From: Planctomycetota bacterium
Lineage (GTDB): Bacteria > Planctomycetota > Planctomycetia > Pirellulales > Pirellulaceae
Reading direction: 5' to 3'
Length of the DNA stretch: 53,239 bases
Assembly (NCBI GenBank): GCA_029259935.1
Contig: JAJDEH010000321.1
Span: 1-53,239 of the forward strand
Position numbers and translations under genes: made by a program. Under the pieces are notes generated by a model that worked only from the letters and a program-made list of their open reading frames with translations, searched no databases and was not told the origin of the DNA. Below are positions 44,336-52,820 of this stretch, one piece after another (within the stretch, counting starts at the first letter, position 1; each line of letters begins with the position of its first letter).

Positions 44336-45133
44336 TTACTCAACGCCTTCGACACGGCCTTCAACCAATTCGACAACGTGGTCGGCTTGGGCGGCGATCG
44401 ACTGGTCGTGAGTCACCATGACTATAGTGAGGTTTTGCTCGCGGTTCAAGGAGCGGAGGATTTCCATGATTTCCTTGCCGGTCTGCCGGTCGAGATTGCC
44501 GGTCGGCTCGTCGGCCAACAGCACCCGCGGGTCGGATATCAACGCCCGGGCGATGGCGGTTCGCTGCATCTCGCCGCCCGACATCTCACTGGGCTTATGG
44601 CTGGCCCGATGCGCCAGACCGACCGTTTCGAGCAACTGCTTGGCTCGGTCTACATGGCGTCTCCTGTTGAACCAGTATTTCAGCGCGCCTTCGGCAATCA
44701 TGCGAGGAATCAGCACGTTTTCCACGGCGCTCAATTCCGGCAACAGGTGATAAAACTGAAACACCATGCCGAAGTGATGATTACGCAAGACGTCGCGTGC
44801 ACGTTGCGGCAGATTGTCGATCCGATTCCCTTCAAAATAGATTTCGCCGGCGTCCGGCGCATCCAGCGTGCCCAGCAGATGCAGCAACGTACTCTTGCCC
44901 GATCCGCTCTGCCCTATGATGGCCGTGAACTTATTGGGCTGAATTTCGAAATCCACGCCACGCAGCACCTCGATCACGTGCTTTCCCTTGCGATAGCTTT
45001 TCTTCAAGCCTCGCGAAGAGAGCAGCGGCTTCGTTTTCTTGCCGGCGGCGGATTTTCCCGCCCGCTTGGCAAAGTGCGGCCCGCTTGGCTGGTTGGCGGC
45101 CGAGGCAGTCTTATGCTCAATCGTACTACTCAT
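44336..45133 (-). CDS. lolD: ABC transporter ATP-binding protein, LolD/MacB-type
   Basis: The 265-residue protein has an unusual polar N-terminal extension of about 38 residues and then a standard ABC ATPase: Walker A GQSGSGKST at 74-82, Q-loop VFQFYHLLPELSA, signature EMSGGEMQR around 183-191, Walker B LLADEPTGNLD at 205-215 and the MVTHD switch. FYHLLPELSAVENVL is typical of LolD, which powers lipoprotein release from the inner membrane. Its start overlaps the end of the permease gene by eight bases, so the two are translationally coupled. It could also serve a MacB-type exporter. Confidence 0.88.
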   Translation of the reverse strand: MSSTIEHKTASAANQPSGPHFAKRAGKSAAGKKTKPLLSSRGLKKSYRKGKHVIEVLRGVDFEIQPNKFTAIIGQSGSGKSTLLHLLGTLDAPDAGEIYFEGNRIDNLPQRARDVLRNHHFGMVFQFYHLLPELSAVENVLIPRMIAEGALKYWFNRRRHVDRAKQLLETVGLAHRASHKPSEMSGGEMQRTAIARALISDPRVLLADEPTGNLDRQTGKEIMEILRSLNREQNLTIVMVTHDQSIAAQADHVVELVEGRVEGVE

Positions 45134-46772
45134 AACGCAATGCCTCTACAGGATGTAACCGGGCGGCGCGCACCGCCGGCAGAACGCTCGCCAAGACCGC
45201 GATCAATACGGCCCCAATCGCGACCCAGACAATGGTCACCGGGTTCACAATGGTGGGAATTTCCTTGAAGTAATAAATCGTTTCGTCGAAGACCTGCTGT
45301 CCAGTTATGACTTCGATGAAGACGCGAATGGTGTTGATGTTTGCCACGAACAGCAATCCCAACACAATGCCGACACCCGACCCCACGGTCCCCAGCGCCA
45401 GACCATAGCTCAAGAAGATGCTCATCACTCCGCGGCTCGGCGCGCCCAGTGCTTTTAACACGCCGATGTCCCGAGTCTTCTCGACCACGATCATGAAGAA
45501 CGTCGCTAGGATTCCGAAACCAGCGACGGCGATGATCAGGAACAACAAGATGTTCAGGATGGTGGTTTCCATTTGAACGGCGGCCAGCAGCGGTCCCTGC
45601 ATTTCGCGCCAAGTTTGCACGCGGTAGGGATATTCACGGGGCGGAAATCGGTCCTGAAGTTTCCTTTGCACCGCGACCAGATTGGCGTCTTCGGTCAATT
45701 TCAATTGAATCGAAGTGACCGATGCCACGCCGGATTGTGGATCGATCATGCCCCGCATATGTTGCACTTTGCTGAGCGGAACGAACGCGAAACTGGCGTC
45801 GTATTCGCTCATGTTGCTCTCGTAGAAATCGACGACGGTGAACGTCTCGGCCAGCGGCTGGGGAGGCATCGACGAGGACAACAGGGCGATCTGAATGTCG
45901 TCGCCCGGCAGGCGTAGAAAATGTTCTTCGACCTTGTCCGTCTTGGCGTCGCGATACTTTGAACTAACCACGGCAATACCCAGGACGACGCCCGTGTGTT
46001 GCTCCTTCAGTGGATCAAAGATGTACTCGGGCGGTCCGCTTTTCTGGGTAAAGGGATCCACCATCGAAAACGAATCCGATGCGGCCGGCGCTTCGTTGTC
46101 AGTCGCCACTTCCTCCGAAGTCACCTTGCCCAAGACCGGAGGCGTGTCCGGAAGCTCCGCGAAAAAGACGCCAGGCTCCACCGCCGGGCTGTCATTTTCT
46201 GATGGCGTTGCCTCGAGGTTGAGATCCCGTCCAGCCTGTTCGATACGCGCAATCTCTTCGTTGTAGGCCTGCTCATATTCGACCCAGTGGCGACGATATT
46301 TCCAGCCGCCATTAGGAATCCGCTCGTCGTAATCACCGTCCCGCAGTTGGAATTCGAGTTTTTCGCGGTTCGTGGCGTGCTGCAAGTAGGGCCGAAAGTC
46401 GCTGACTTCCGAGTAGGTTTCGTCGTCGATTCCGATCAGCATCACTTGCTGGGTGATCGTGCGGCCGTGATGTTGGAACACAATCATGGCCGGCACGCGG
46501 ACAATCGCCGTCACGGCCGCCAGGTCGTCGCCGACGATTTTGCGGATCTCGTTCATATGCCATTCCGCGTCGTAAATGCCGTCCATTCCGACGGTTTCGA
46601 CCACGATATCGGAAAGGATGCCGTGCAGCCGTTTGTGCATTTCGTCGCTGAAGCCGGCCATCACACTGTTGACGACGATCATCGTCGCCACGCCCAGGGT
46701 GACGCTAATAATGGATGCCAGCGCGATGTAGCGAGTTCGCAGATACCGCCAAGAAAGAAGCAGTTTGTACAT
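45126..46772 (-). CDS. FtsX-type ABC permease, LolC/E-like with enlarged periplasmic domain
   Basis: The frame is open to 47096, but ATG 46772 is preferred: AAAGG is seven bases before it and the product then starts MYKLLLSWRYLRTRYIALAS, the amphipathic N-terminus of this family. The 548-residue protein has a first helix, a large periplasmic part (about residues 50-400), and three C-terminal helices with VEKTRDIGVLKALGAPSRGVMSIF. LolC/E are about 400-415 residues, so the extracytoplasmic region is longer by about 130 residues, with an acidic Pro-rich stretch (SENDSPAVEPGVFFAELPD). Only one permease gene is present, so the complex is likely a homodimer as in some LolF systems. Lipoprotein export is inferred from the LolD partner. 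Confidence 0.85.
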   Translation of the reverse strand: MYKLLLSWRYLRTRYIALASIISVTLGVATMIVVNSVMAGFSDEMHKRLHGILSDIVVETVGMDGIYDAEWHMNEIRKIVGDDLAAVTAIVRVPAMIVFQHHGRTITQQVMLIGIDDETYSEVSDFRPYLQHATNREKLEFQLRDGDYDERIPNGGWKYRRHWVEYEQAYNEEIARIEQAGRDLNLEATPSENDSPAVEPGVFFAELPDTPPVLGKVTSEEVATDNEAPAASDSFSMVDPFTQKSGPPEYIFDPLKEQHTGVVLGIAVVSSKYRDAKTDKVEEHFLRLPGDDIQIALLSSSMPPQPLAETFTVVDFYESNMSEYDASFAFVPLSKVQHMRGMIDPQSGVASVTSIQLKLTEDANLVAVQRKLQDRFPPREYPYRVQTWREMQGPLLAAVQMETTILNILLFLIIAVAGFGILATFFMIVVEKTRDIGVLKALGAPSRGVMSIFLSYGLALGTVGSGVGIVLGLLFVANINTIRVFIEVITGQQVFDETIYYFKEIPTIVNPVTIVWVAIGAVLIAVLASVLPAVRAARLHPVEALRYE

Positions 46773-47695
46773 AGCCAGTCCTTTGGCTGCGAGGCAGAGC
46801 GTGGATGGTGATCCGTCAACCCCACGGTCATAAAGAGAAGAACCGCAACATTTTAGTGACGGGCAAAACGGCGTCAATGTCAGTGCTGGCGACTGGCGAT
46901 CAATTCGACCGTCAACTAGACTCCTGGCCCAACAACTTCGCCCATACTCTCCAGTTGCTTCACTTTCATCTGTGTCAATCGGCGTAATCCGCGGGCAATG
47001 TCTCGCCGTCCGCCCATGCTGCCCAATCCAAAGCGGCGCAACCCGCTGGGTGTAACATACAAACGATTGCCAAGCGGATGCGGTTCCGTTCTTCATCGTA
47101 CTGCCCTAAAAAATGTCTCGCCAAGGAGTTACCTCAACGTCGTATCCATGCCAGCGGTGGCGTTTCAAGACAAAAACGCTTGCAATTCTGAAAGCGTTTC
47201 ACCCCGAGTAGGCGCATACATTTCGCGCCACCGCGAGCGGCGTTTCACAAAGTGTGCCGCTTGCCGCACTCCATCGGACAAGCAGCGAAACACGAGAGCC
47301 CCAGAGGCATGGCCAACAAGTAAGCCGTGCTCGTTCCCAACCTTGTCCTCACCCAAACGGAAAGAGGCCAAGCTGAGGGAATCAAAATGCCCAGTTAATC
47401 ATGCCCCATCCCAAAAATGGAGATTACCTGCTCCTTCGTTCCATTTTACGAAATCCAATGCAACTGGTACAGCGTTACTTTGATGGACGGTGGATCTTCG
47501 CGTCACCGTTGGCTCGCGCGACAGAGTCCACGATTGTTCAGTGAACGACTCCGCCGCGTCCCTCGACGGCGCCCATAGCGCCGCCAGAGGATTTGCCTTC
47601 TCACAGCCACCGCACGAAACGAATGATTTCGGATCCGGGTACCCCCGCAAACCGCAACACATCCCCCTCGCTCCAATCAACCTTGAACCTTCGGC
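46773..47695. other. long gene-free region at the edge of an accessory patch
   Basis: About 920 bases with no convincing gene. Frames of up to 161 codons (plus strand, 46998-47483) have no ribosome binding site and look like shadow reading. A perfect eight-base inverted repeat, AAACGCTT (47174-47181) and AAGCGTTT (47192-47199), encloses ten bases. The octamer GCGTTTCA occurs three times in one orientation at 47160, 47194 and 47240. Decayed coding sequence is possible, but I could not assign it. Confidence 0.4.
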
Positions 47696-48727
47696 CTATG
47701 CGGCGAAAGTGAAACCCAGCAAGATTGTCAGTTTCATATAAACTTCCGCGACATCAATTTCGGTTTTAAGCGAATGAGTTAGTTCAAAGCCGCTTCCAGC
47801 CAGTTTACGAACTTTCGGAGCAACGAAGGTGTCCATGTCAAGTTGCATGGAAAGCAGAGTTGCCAAATGGCCGTCCACATGCTCGTTCTTTGAAAGATAG
47901 CGGACGTGTAACGCGTTTTTGTGTTTTCCAACAAAGAAAACGGCTCCAACTGCATCCTTATCTTGAAACCACGCTGAGTCCGGATCTGGGTTCAACGGCG
48001 AACTAAAATCGTTGGCAGCATTTCTTGCATCATAATGACGAATTGCCCAGCAACGTGTATTTGCCTCGAGTTGCTTCCATTCGGGAAGATCTGATGGCAG
48101 CGCTCTGGATTCCCCACCACGCGACATTCGAGTTAGGACTTCCGCAAGGAATTCACGATTACTGGCAACCAACAACGTCGTATCTGTGGGCTGGGAAACG
48201 AAGATGGGCATTACATCCTGCTCTGACCACCGTTGTTCAAATTGGGCAACTCGGTGACCGGCGATCTGCACGACTTCCGACGCATCTTCGCGGATCACTT
48301 CAATGAGCGATTTTCCTTGCTTTTCAAACTTCGAATCGAGAATCAGAATCTCGCATCCTTCATATGGGCAGGATCCAAGACCAGACGGAAACGCAAACTT
48401 CCTGCTTCCCGACAAAGCCCAAACAACTTGGCGTCCGAGGAGCAACTCGTAGTACTTTCCGTTCGCGAGTGCTGAGAACATTCTTGTAGGAATTGTTCGC
48501 CACATTGCTTCCATGGATCGCCTCGACTCGGCGTCGGGCACCAGTTTGAAAGGACCTTCGGCGACGACTAGCGTCTCCGTTTCGGATGGGAGCCATTTAA
48601 TCGCCGCGTCAAGCTCCATTGAGATAGCCTTCGTCGCGGGCTTGTCTTCAGCGAGCGTCAGCAAGGGGCAGGCCAAGACGAAGCAACTGCAAATCAGCAG
48701 TGAATTGGCGTTGCTAATGAACAACAT
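47696..48727 (-). CDS. exported protein of unknown function
   Basis: The start at 48727 is supported by GGAGGAGG a few bases upstream and a signal peptide (MLFISNANSLLICSCFVLACPLLTLA); longer frames upstream read into a TnpB remnant. The mature product of about 317 residues is not recognised. It begins AEDKPATKAISMELDAAIKWLPSETETLVVAEGPF, has a pair of cysteines in SCPYEGCEILIL, and ends in a hydrophobic segment (VYMKLTILLGFTFAA) that could be a C-terminal anchor. Base composition seems more A+T-rich than in the core genes. It resembles other poorly characterised secreted planctomycete proteins. No operon partner. Confidence 0.68.
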   Translation of the reverse strand: MLFISNANSLLICSCFVLACPLLTLAEDKPATKAISMELDAAIKWLPSETETLVVAEGPFKLVPDAESRRSMEAMWRTIPTRMFSALANGKYYELLLGRQVVWALSGSRKFAFPSGLGSCPYEGCEILILDSKFEKQGKSLIEVIREDASEVVQIAGHRVAQFEQRWSEQDVMPIFVSQPTDTTLLVASNREFLAEVLTRMSRGGESRALPSDLPEWKQLEANTRCWAIRHYDARNAANDFSSPLNPDPDSAWFQDKDAVGAVFFVGKHKNALHVRYLSKNEHVDGHLATLLSMQLDMDTFVAPKVRKLAGSGFELTHSLKTEIDVAEVYMKLTILLGFTFAA

Positions 48728-48925
48728 GTTCCTCCTCCGACATTGAGACTTTAGTAGCAAGTGATTGTTCCACGCGGTTGCAGATATTCACCGCCACGTT
48801 GTGGTCTCGATCCATGGCTAAGCCACATTCGCAACGACGCGTCCACTTTGAAAGTTCTTTGCATACATCTGAGATGGTGCCGATATTCCGGATAGTGTTG
48901 TAGTTGCTTAGTCCCAGCCGCAAGC
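48714..48925 (-). pseudogene. TnpB (IS200/IS605-type) C-terminal remnant
   Basis: The minus strand reads ELSKWTRRCECGLAMDRDHNVAVNICNRV, the second zinc-ribbon knuckle of a TnpB/OrfB nuclease and its DRDxNxAxN motif (usually DRDxNAAxNI). The stretch just upstream (minus strand 48894-48883) reads TAT-CCG-GAA-TAT before a frame change, where TGT-CCG-GAA-TGT (Cys-Pro-Glu-Cys) would complete the first knuckle. Two Cys codons thus look mutated to Tyr and the frame is shifted. The N-terminal 300 or more residues with the RuvC-like active site are missing. TnpB proteins are RNA-guided nucleases of IS200/IS605 elements. This copy is dead. Its tail overlaps the start of the exported-protein gene at 48727. 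Confidence 0.7.
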
Positions 48926-49222
48926 ATCGGTGCCTCTTCTCTTCTGTTCCTTGTATTGGTCACCAACGATTGATCCAGGGCGTTTCTTTCCCAGTGCGCG
49001 GCACATATCGATGGCGGCTTCGTGAGTGGTTTGCTCATTGACTGCTGCCCATAGTTCGAGTTGATTGCCGTGGCTTTTGCACTTGTGGCAACCGTATCTG
49101 GCAGCCTTGAGGTTCACGGAAAAGGATCGACTCGTGGAAGATGTTGAGCGATTGATCGGACAAGGTCCGTGTTGCTGGTTACCAGATTGCGTCGAAAAAG
49201 GCCACCCATATTTTGATTGCAA
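48908..49222 (-). pseudogene. CHC2 primase-type zinc finger remnant
   Basis: Minus-strand frame reads GPCPINRSTSSTSRSFSVNL, then KAARYGCHKCKSHGNQLELWAAV and EAAIDMCRALGKKRP. This is the layout of a CHC2-type zinc-binding primase domain: CPxH, serine-rich FSVN, then CxxC with GN after it. The expected histidine of CPIH is Asn here (codon AAT, one change from CAT), so the zinc site lacks a ligand. The frame starts without a good ribosome site and runs into unrelated residues at the end. Such domains occur in mobile-element primases and small element-borne proteins. Together with the TnpB remnant 3' of it on the same strand it points to a decayed mobile element. Confidence 0.6.
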
Positions 49223-49447
49223 AGCTGACCGAGTACTTACGACTGCTCAATTGACGGGCCGGCAAGCTAGGAAAGACAAACGCAGCCGCATGCCTGCGGA
49301 CTTGGCTCCGATTTTGGAGCGGCTGCACGTGGTGAGCGACCAGCGTCACGACCGGCATTGGCTGCACGGGCTCCAGCCGAGCTGGGTAATCAACAATCTG
49401 TTTCCAGTTAGCCAAAAAGCCTACACCGATTACTCCTCGTTTGGGGA

Positions 49448-49909
49448 CTACCGGAGTTCAGGTTCCTCAAACGGTTCAAAAGGATCCTGACGAACGCGAA
49501 TCAGGCGAATTCCCTTATTCGACTTCACGTCCCATTCACGCCAAGAACGAACGACTGAACTCGCGCCGGAGCCTTTATCTTTCCACTCGGCGACTACTAA
49601 GATCGCAACACCAGTATCAGGGTCAAAGCTGTGGATGTCGCCTACCCAGCGGCCATTATCGGATCCTCGCTGGAAATCATCTTTGGTGATTGAAATGTGA
49701 TCCACCCATTCGTCTCCGTCCTTCTGTTGCCAAACGAGAGAGTCAAAAAAGTGGGATTTCTCGTTCGCTCGTGTGATCACCACGTCTTTGCGAACCAACC
49801 GATGCTCCCCGGTTGAATCAGTAACACTCTCCGCAATCTGAACCGTCCGCTGCGAGCCTAGATCGCACCCCGCAGATGCCAATAGAACTAGTAGGGCAAG
49901 TTGTCTCAT
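49448..49909 (-). CDS. small lipoprotein of unknown function
   Basis: The 153-residue product starts MRQLALLVLLASAGCDLGS, a compact type II signal with the lipobox ASAGC and the lipidated Cys15. The mature protein is polar with many Asp, Glu, Lys and Trp residues (KDGDEWVDHISITKDDFQRG, VAEWKDKGSG) and no recognised motif. It ends FEPFEEPELR. It lies beside the decayed element and apart from any operon. Envelope location by the lipobox is well supported; role is unknown. Confidence 0.72.
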   Translation of the reverse strand: MRQLALLVLLASAGCDLGSQRTVQIAESVTDSTGEHRLVRKDVVITRANEKSHFFDSLVWQQKDGDEWVDHISITKDDFQRGSDNGRWVGDIHSFDPDTGVAILVVAEWKDKGSGASSVVRSWREWDVKSNKGIRLIRVRQDPFEPFEEPELR

Positions 49910-50203
49910 TGCGAATGATTTGTTTGACTGCCGAAAGCTCAGAGGAAGTTGGGTGACGTCACCGCCAACGATGGATTATCAAACATCCACCTCGAGGTCG
50001 CAACCAAAAAAACCGCCAAAGAGTCGGCACTTCGGAAACATCCCGCCTGAGATCGTCCCCCGGCAACGGATCCGTCTCCGCCCATTGCCGAGGGGCCAAA
50101 AAGGGGCACCCATCGATTGTCTGGCAGGCAAGCTGAGAGCGGCGGGCCCCCTGTGCAATTGTGGCCGGGAATTCTTGCGAAGGTCGCCAAGATGGTTGAT
50201 ACA
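49910..50203. other. gene-free stretch
   Basis: About 290 bases with no convincing gene on either strand. All frames are short or rich in rare composition (many Arg, Cys and Pro codons). It leads into the hairpin cluster at 50204-50458. Confidence 0.4.
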
Positions 50204-50449
50204 GCCGCGAAGCGGCGTCATGTGACAGCCTGGGACGCAAGTCGACGCAAGTCCCAGGTCTGCTGGCAACAAGGACCCAAGTCGCGAAGCGACGACATGT
50301 GTCGGGTGCGATGACTTACGATGCGACTTCCTCGTCACAACACATCTCGCTCGTCCGATAGGGGGATTGGCTTACGGAGAACGCCGCAAACGCGGGATGG
50401 ATTCCTACAACAAGGTGGATGTGATCGCACAAGCCGCCGCTTTGCGGCT
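50204..50449. repeat. cluster of short hairpins with a shared GCGAAGC core
   Basis: GCCGC-GAA-GCGGC (50204-50216) and GTCGC-GAA-GCGAC (50281-50293) are two five-base stems with the same three-base loop. Between them lies CCTGGGAC/GTCCCAGG (50229-50236 and 50251-50258), whose loop contains a ten-base tandem, GACGCAAGTC twice. A reverse-type copy, GCCGC-TTT-GCGGC, is at 50436-50448. The GCGAAGC core is known to form an unusually stable DNA mini-hairpin. The cluster looks REP-like and probably dispersed in this genome, which cannot be tested here. No gene is predicted within it. Confidence 0.5.
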
Positions 50450-50483
50450 CTTCGGGCTGTGGCCACCGCCTACTCGCGCAAAA

Positions 50484-51260
50484 TTAGTCGCTCGGCGACC
50501 GTCTGATGGGCGGATAGATCCCATCGCCGGCCATTGCACGTTCAACCGTCTCTGGGAACAACAGTCTGGTGTGCGGAGGTGCGGACTGGCGTTTGAAACA
50601 GGCACGTCCGACAACGCCATTTCTCATGAAGTCCTCTTTGCGGTCCGATTCCACAAGAACCAGTTCGTCATTGAGCAGCAATGCGTCAAGTTGTAGGAAT
50701 GGGTCGGTAGAACTCGCTGTCGCCGCAGGATAAATCGACCTGTACCTTTCCGTTGGCTGCGCTTGCCGTAACCAGATCACATTGCCTTGAGCTTCCCAAA
50801 TCCCCTGGTAACCAGAGTACGAATACATGCACCCAAGCCCGCAGTCTACGTATTCATAGCTTCCAGACGCGTGAAGCGTGAGGCTCTTGAATCCTAAGCC
50901 GTCACGGTACGAGCCAATCATGCGTTGGGAATCCATGTTTTGCGGAACAGTTACACCATGAACCTGGTCGTAGCTGACTACACTCGCATACTGAAAGTCC
51001 CGACTCGCGTTTGGAGCATAGTCGGTTGGAGGGTCAAACATTGCTGTTCCGGTTGTTGGATAATCCTGGATCGCTATCGAGGAATGAGTTGACGAATCGT
51101 CGTGGGGTTGAAAAAACGAAGGAGAAACGCTTGATTGCGTTGGTGCCTTTTCCGGGGAGAGTCTAGTGTCCGCGACGTCCTGCCGATGTTTCATCGAACA
51201 TCCGAACACGCTCGAAAAAATCAGCAACAACGAATAATGCAAGTAGGTTTGTCGCTTCAT
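50484..51260 (-). CDS. probable lipoprotein of unknown function
   Basis: ATG 51260 is preferred to 51311: GGAG lies eight bases before it and the product opens with a signal peptide (MKRQTYLHYSLLLIFSSVFGC) ending in a plausible lipobox, VFGC. About 258 residues. The first half is rich in Ser, Thr, Pro, Gln and Asp (SPEKAPTQSSVSPSFFQPHDD) and probably disordered; the second half is beta-rich with two cysteine-containing turns (YVDCGLGCMYSYSGYQG) and IWEAQGNVIWLRQAQ. No family is recognised. The 3' end lies in the region of the hairpin cluster, the stop being 36 bases beyond its last hairpin. Confidence 0.7.
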   Translation of the reverse strand: MKRQTYLHYSLLLIFSSVFGCSMKHRQDVADTRLSPEKAPTQSSVSPSFFQPHDDSSTHSSIAIQDYPTTGTAMFDPPTDYAPNASRDFQYASVVSYDQVHGVTVPQNMDSQRMIGSYRDGLGFKSLTLHASGSYEYVDCGLGCMYSYSGYQGIWEAQGNVIWLRQAQPTERYRSIYPAATASSTDPFLQLDALLLNDELVLVESDRKEDFMRNGVVGRACFKRQSAPPHTRLLFPETVERAMAGDGIYPPIRRSPSD

Positions 51261-51731
51261 CCGACCATCTCCATTTCTGACGAACACGCGACCAGTCAAC
51301 AACTCTCTCAATCCACTAGTTTGCGTGAAGTGATGAAGTGAATTTGGCGATGGACGCCCTTGAGACCCGCGGTTATGCGATTGTTGCCATGACTAGCCCG
51401 TGGAAGAAAATCTGTTCCATAGGTGTTTTCGGCAGAATGCGTGGACATAATTCAGGCGTTTCCATCCATGGTTGCCGTGGATGAAGACAAACGTTTTCTT
51501 GCCCAGGTTCGTTCTGGAAGGGAAGGCCAAAAGCCAGTCATGCCGGAGGAACAGAAAACGCGATACGGACGGTAAAAAATGGCGCGGTGGACCGCTAGCG
51601 TCGACCTTTGGAATTGAATCCGTGACCGAACGTCCCTTGGTATGCAGTCCCGTGGGAAAGGCCGTGTGCGGTGGGTCCGATCCTGGTAGAGTCCCCAGTC
51701 AATCCGATCCGCGCAAAGAACAGGAGACGCC
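51261..51731. other. gene-free stretch before the M28 peptidase
   Basis: About 470 bases between two divergent genes. Short frames only, none with family resemblance. The part around 51600-51640 shows a weak promoter-like TTGAAT with TGGTAT about 17 bases away. A promoter for the lipoprotein gene must also lie here, on the other strand. Confidence 0.4.
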
Positions 51732-52820
51732 ATGCTGGTGGTAACAAGGACGATTCCGATGGTCGCACTTGCCGGATTCCTTGCTTGGTGGGGGACCGCC
51801 AAGGCGGGAGATTTCACCGACAAAGGGAAGGTGCCTCACTTCAAGATGCCGGGCAAAAGCCACGTCGGCAACCTTCCGGAACTGACCGCCGAACAGCGGG
51901 AACTTGCCAACGAACTTCGCCATGACGTCACGTCGCTCGCCGAGACGATCGGCGAACGGAATGTGCGCAACTACCGGGGCCTGGCCCAAGCGGCTCGATT
52001 CGTGGAAGGTTCGCTGCGCGCGGCTGGCTTCACGGTCGAACGACAGACTTACCAAGTTCGTGGACGAGAATGCTCGAACTTAATCGCCGAATTGCGAGGC
52101 TCCGATCTGGCTGAGCAGATCCTTGTCATTGGCGGGCATTACGATTCGGCTCAGGGTTCGCCTGGTGCCAACGACAATGCGACCGGAGCCGCCGCGACGT
52201 TGGCGCTAGCTCGGCGATTCGCGGACAGCCGCCCTCGCAGAACCATGCGTTTCGTTCTGTTCACCAATGAAGAACCGCCTTGGTTCCAAAGCGAAGCCAT
52301 GGGTTCCTTGGTTTATGCCCTGCGATGCCAAGAGCGAAAAGAGAACGTTGTGGCGATGTTCAGCTTGGAAACGATGGGGTACTTCAGCGATACAAAAGGT
52401 AGCCAAAAGTATCCAGCGTTTTTCAGCCTCTATTATCCCTCGGTCGGCAACTTTATCGGCTTTGTCGGAAACGTCGAATCCGGTCCGCTCGTCTCATGGA
52501 CCACCAAGTCGTTCCGCGGCCATGCCCAATTTCCATCCGAAGGCGCGGCCGTGCCGGGGCGGCTGACCGGAGTTGGATGGTCGGATCATTGGTCGTTTTG
52601 GCAAGCCGGCTATCGAGCGCTGATGGTGACCGACACCGCGCCGTTTCGTTATCCCCACTACCATAGCCCCGAAGACACGCCCGACAAAGTCGACTTCGAC
52701 AAGATGGCCCGGGTGGTCTCAGGCCTAGAAAAGGTCTTCTCTGAATTAGCCAACCCCAAAGAGGAACCGGCAAAGAAACGTAAAGCGATCTTTAAATTCA
52801 AACAGCTGAAGGCTCCCTAA
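51732..52820 (+). CDS. exported M28-family metallo-aminopeptidase
   Basis: The 362-residue protein has an N-terminal signal peptide (about residues 6-25) and an M28 (aminopeptidase Y/S-type) zinc peptidase domain. The metal ligands appear in order: His136 in VIGGHYDSA, Asp148 in GANDNATG, the Glu180-Glu181 pair in TNEEPPW, and the final His in PHYHSPEDTPDKVDF. A second zinc-ligand Asp is likely in the central part (GVGWSDHWSF). The short, basic C-terminus (KRKAIFKFKQLKAP) is not typical of the family. It presumably trims peptides in the periplasm or at the cell surface. It stands alone. Confidence 0.9.
   Translation: MLVVTRTIPMVALAGFLAWWGTAKAGDFTDKGKVPHFKMPGKSHVGNLPELTAEQRELANELRHDVTSLAETIGERNVRNYRGLAQAARFVEGSLRAAGFTVERQTYQVRGRECSNLIAELRGSDLAEQILVIGGHYDSAQGSPGANDNATGAAATLALARRFADSRPRRTMRFVLFTNEEPPWFQSEAMGSLVYALRCQERKENVVAMFSLETMGYFSDTKGSQKYPAFFSLYYPSVGNFIGFVGNVESGPLVSWTTKSFRGHAQFPSEGAAVPGRLTGVGWSDHWSFWQAGYRALMVTDTAPFRYPHYHSPEDTPDKVDFDKMARVVSGLEKVFSELANPKEEPAKKRKAIFKFKQLKAP

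Noticed and set aside
43443..44411. Open plus-strand frame of 322 codons opposite ilvE
   Set aside because: Antisense to ilvE along its whole length; no start signal or motif.
46998..47483. Open plus-strand frame of 161 codons in the gene-free region after lolC
   Set aside because: No ribosome binding site; rich in Arg, Pro, Ser and Cys as random frames are. A minus-strand frame at 47165-47371 looks slightly more protein-like but could not be assigned.
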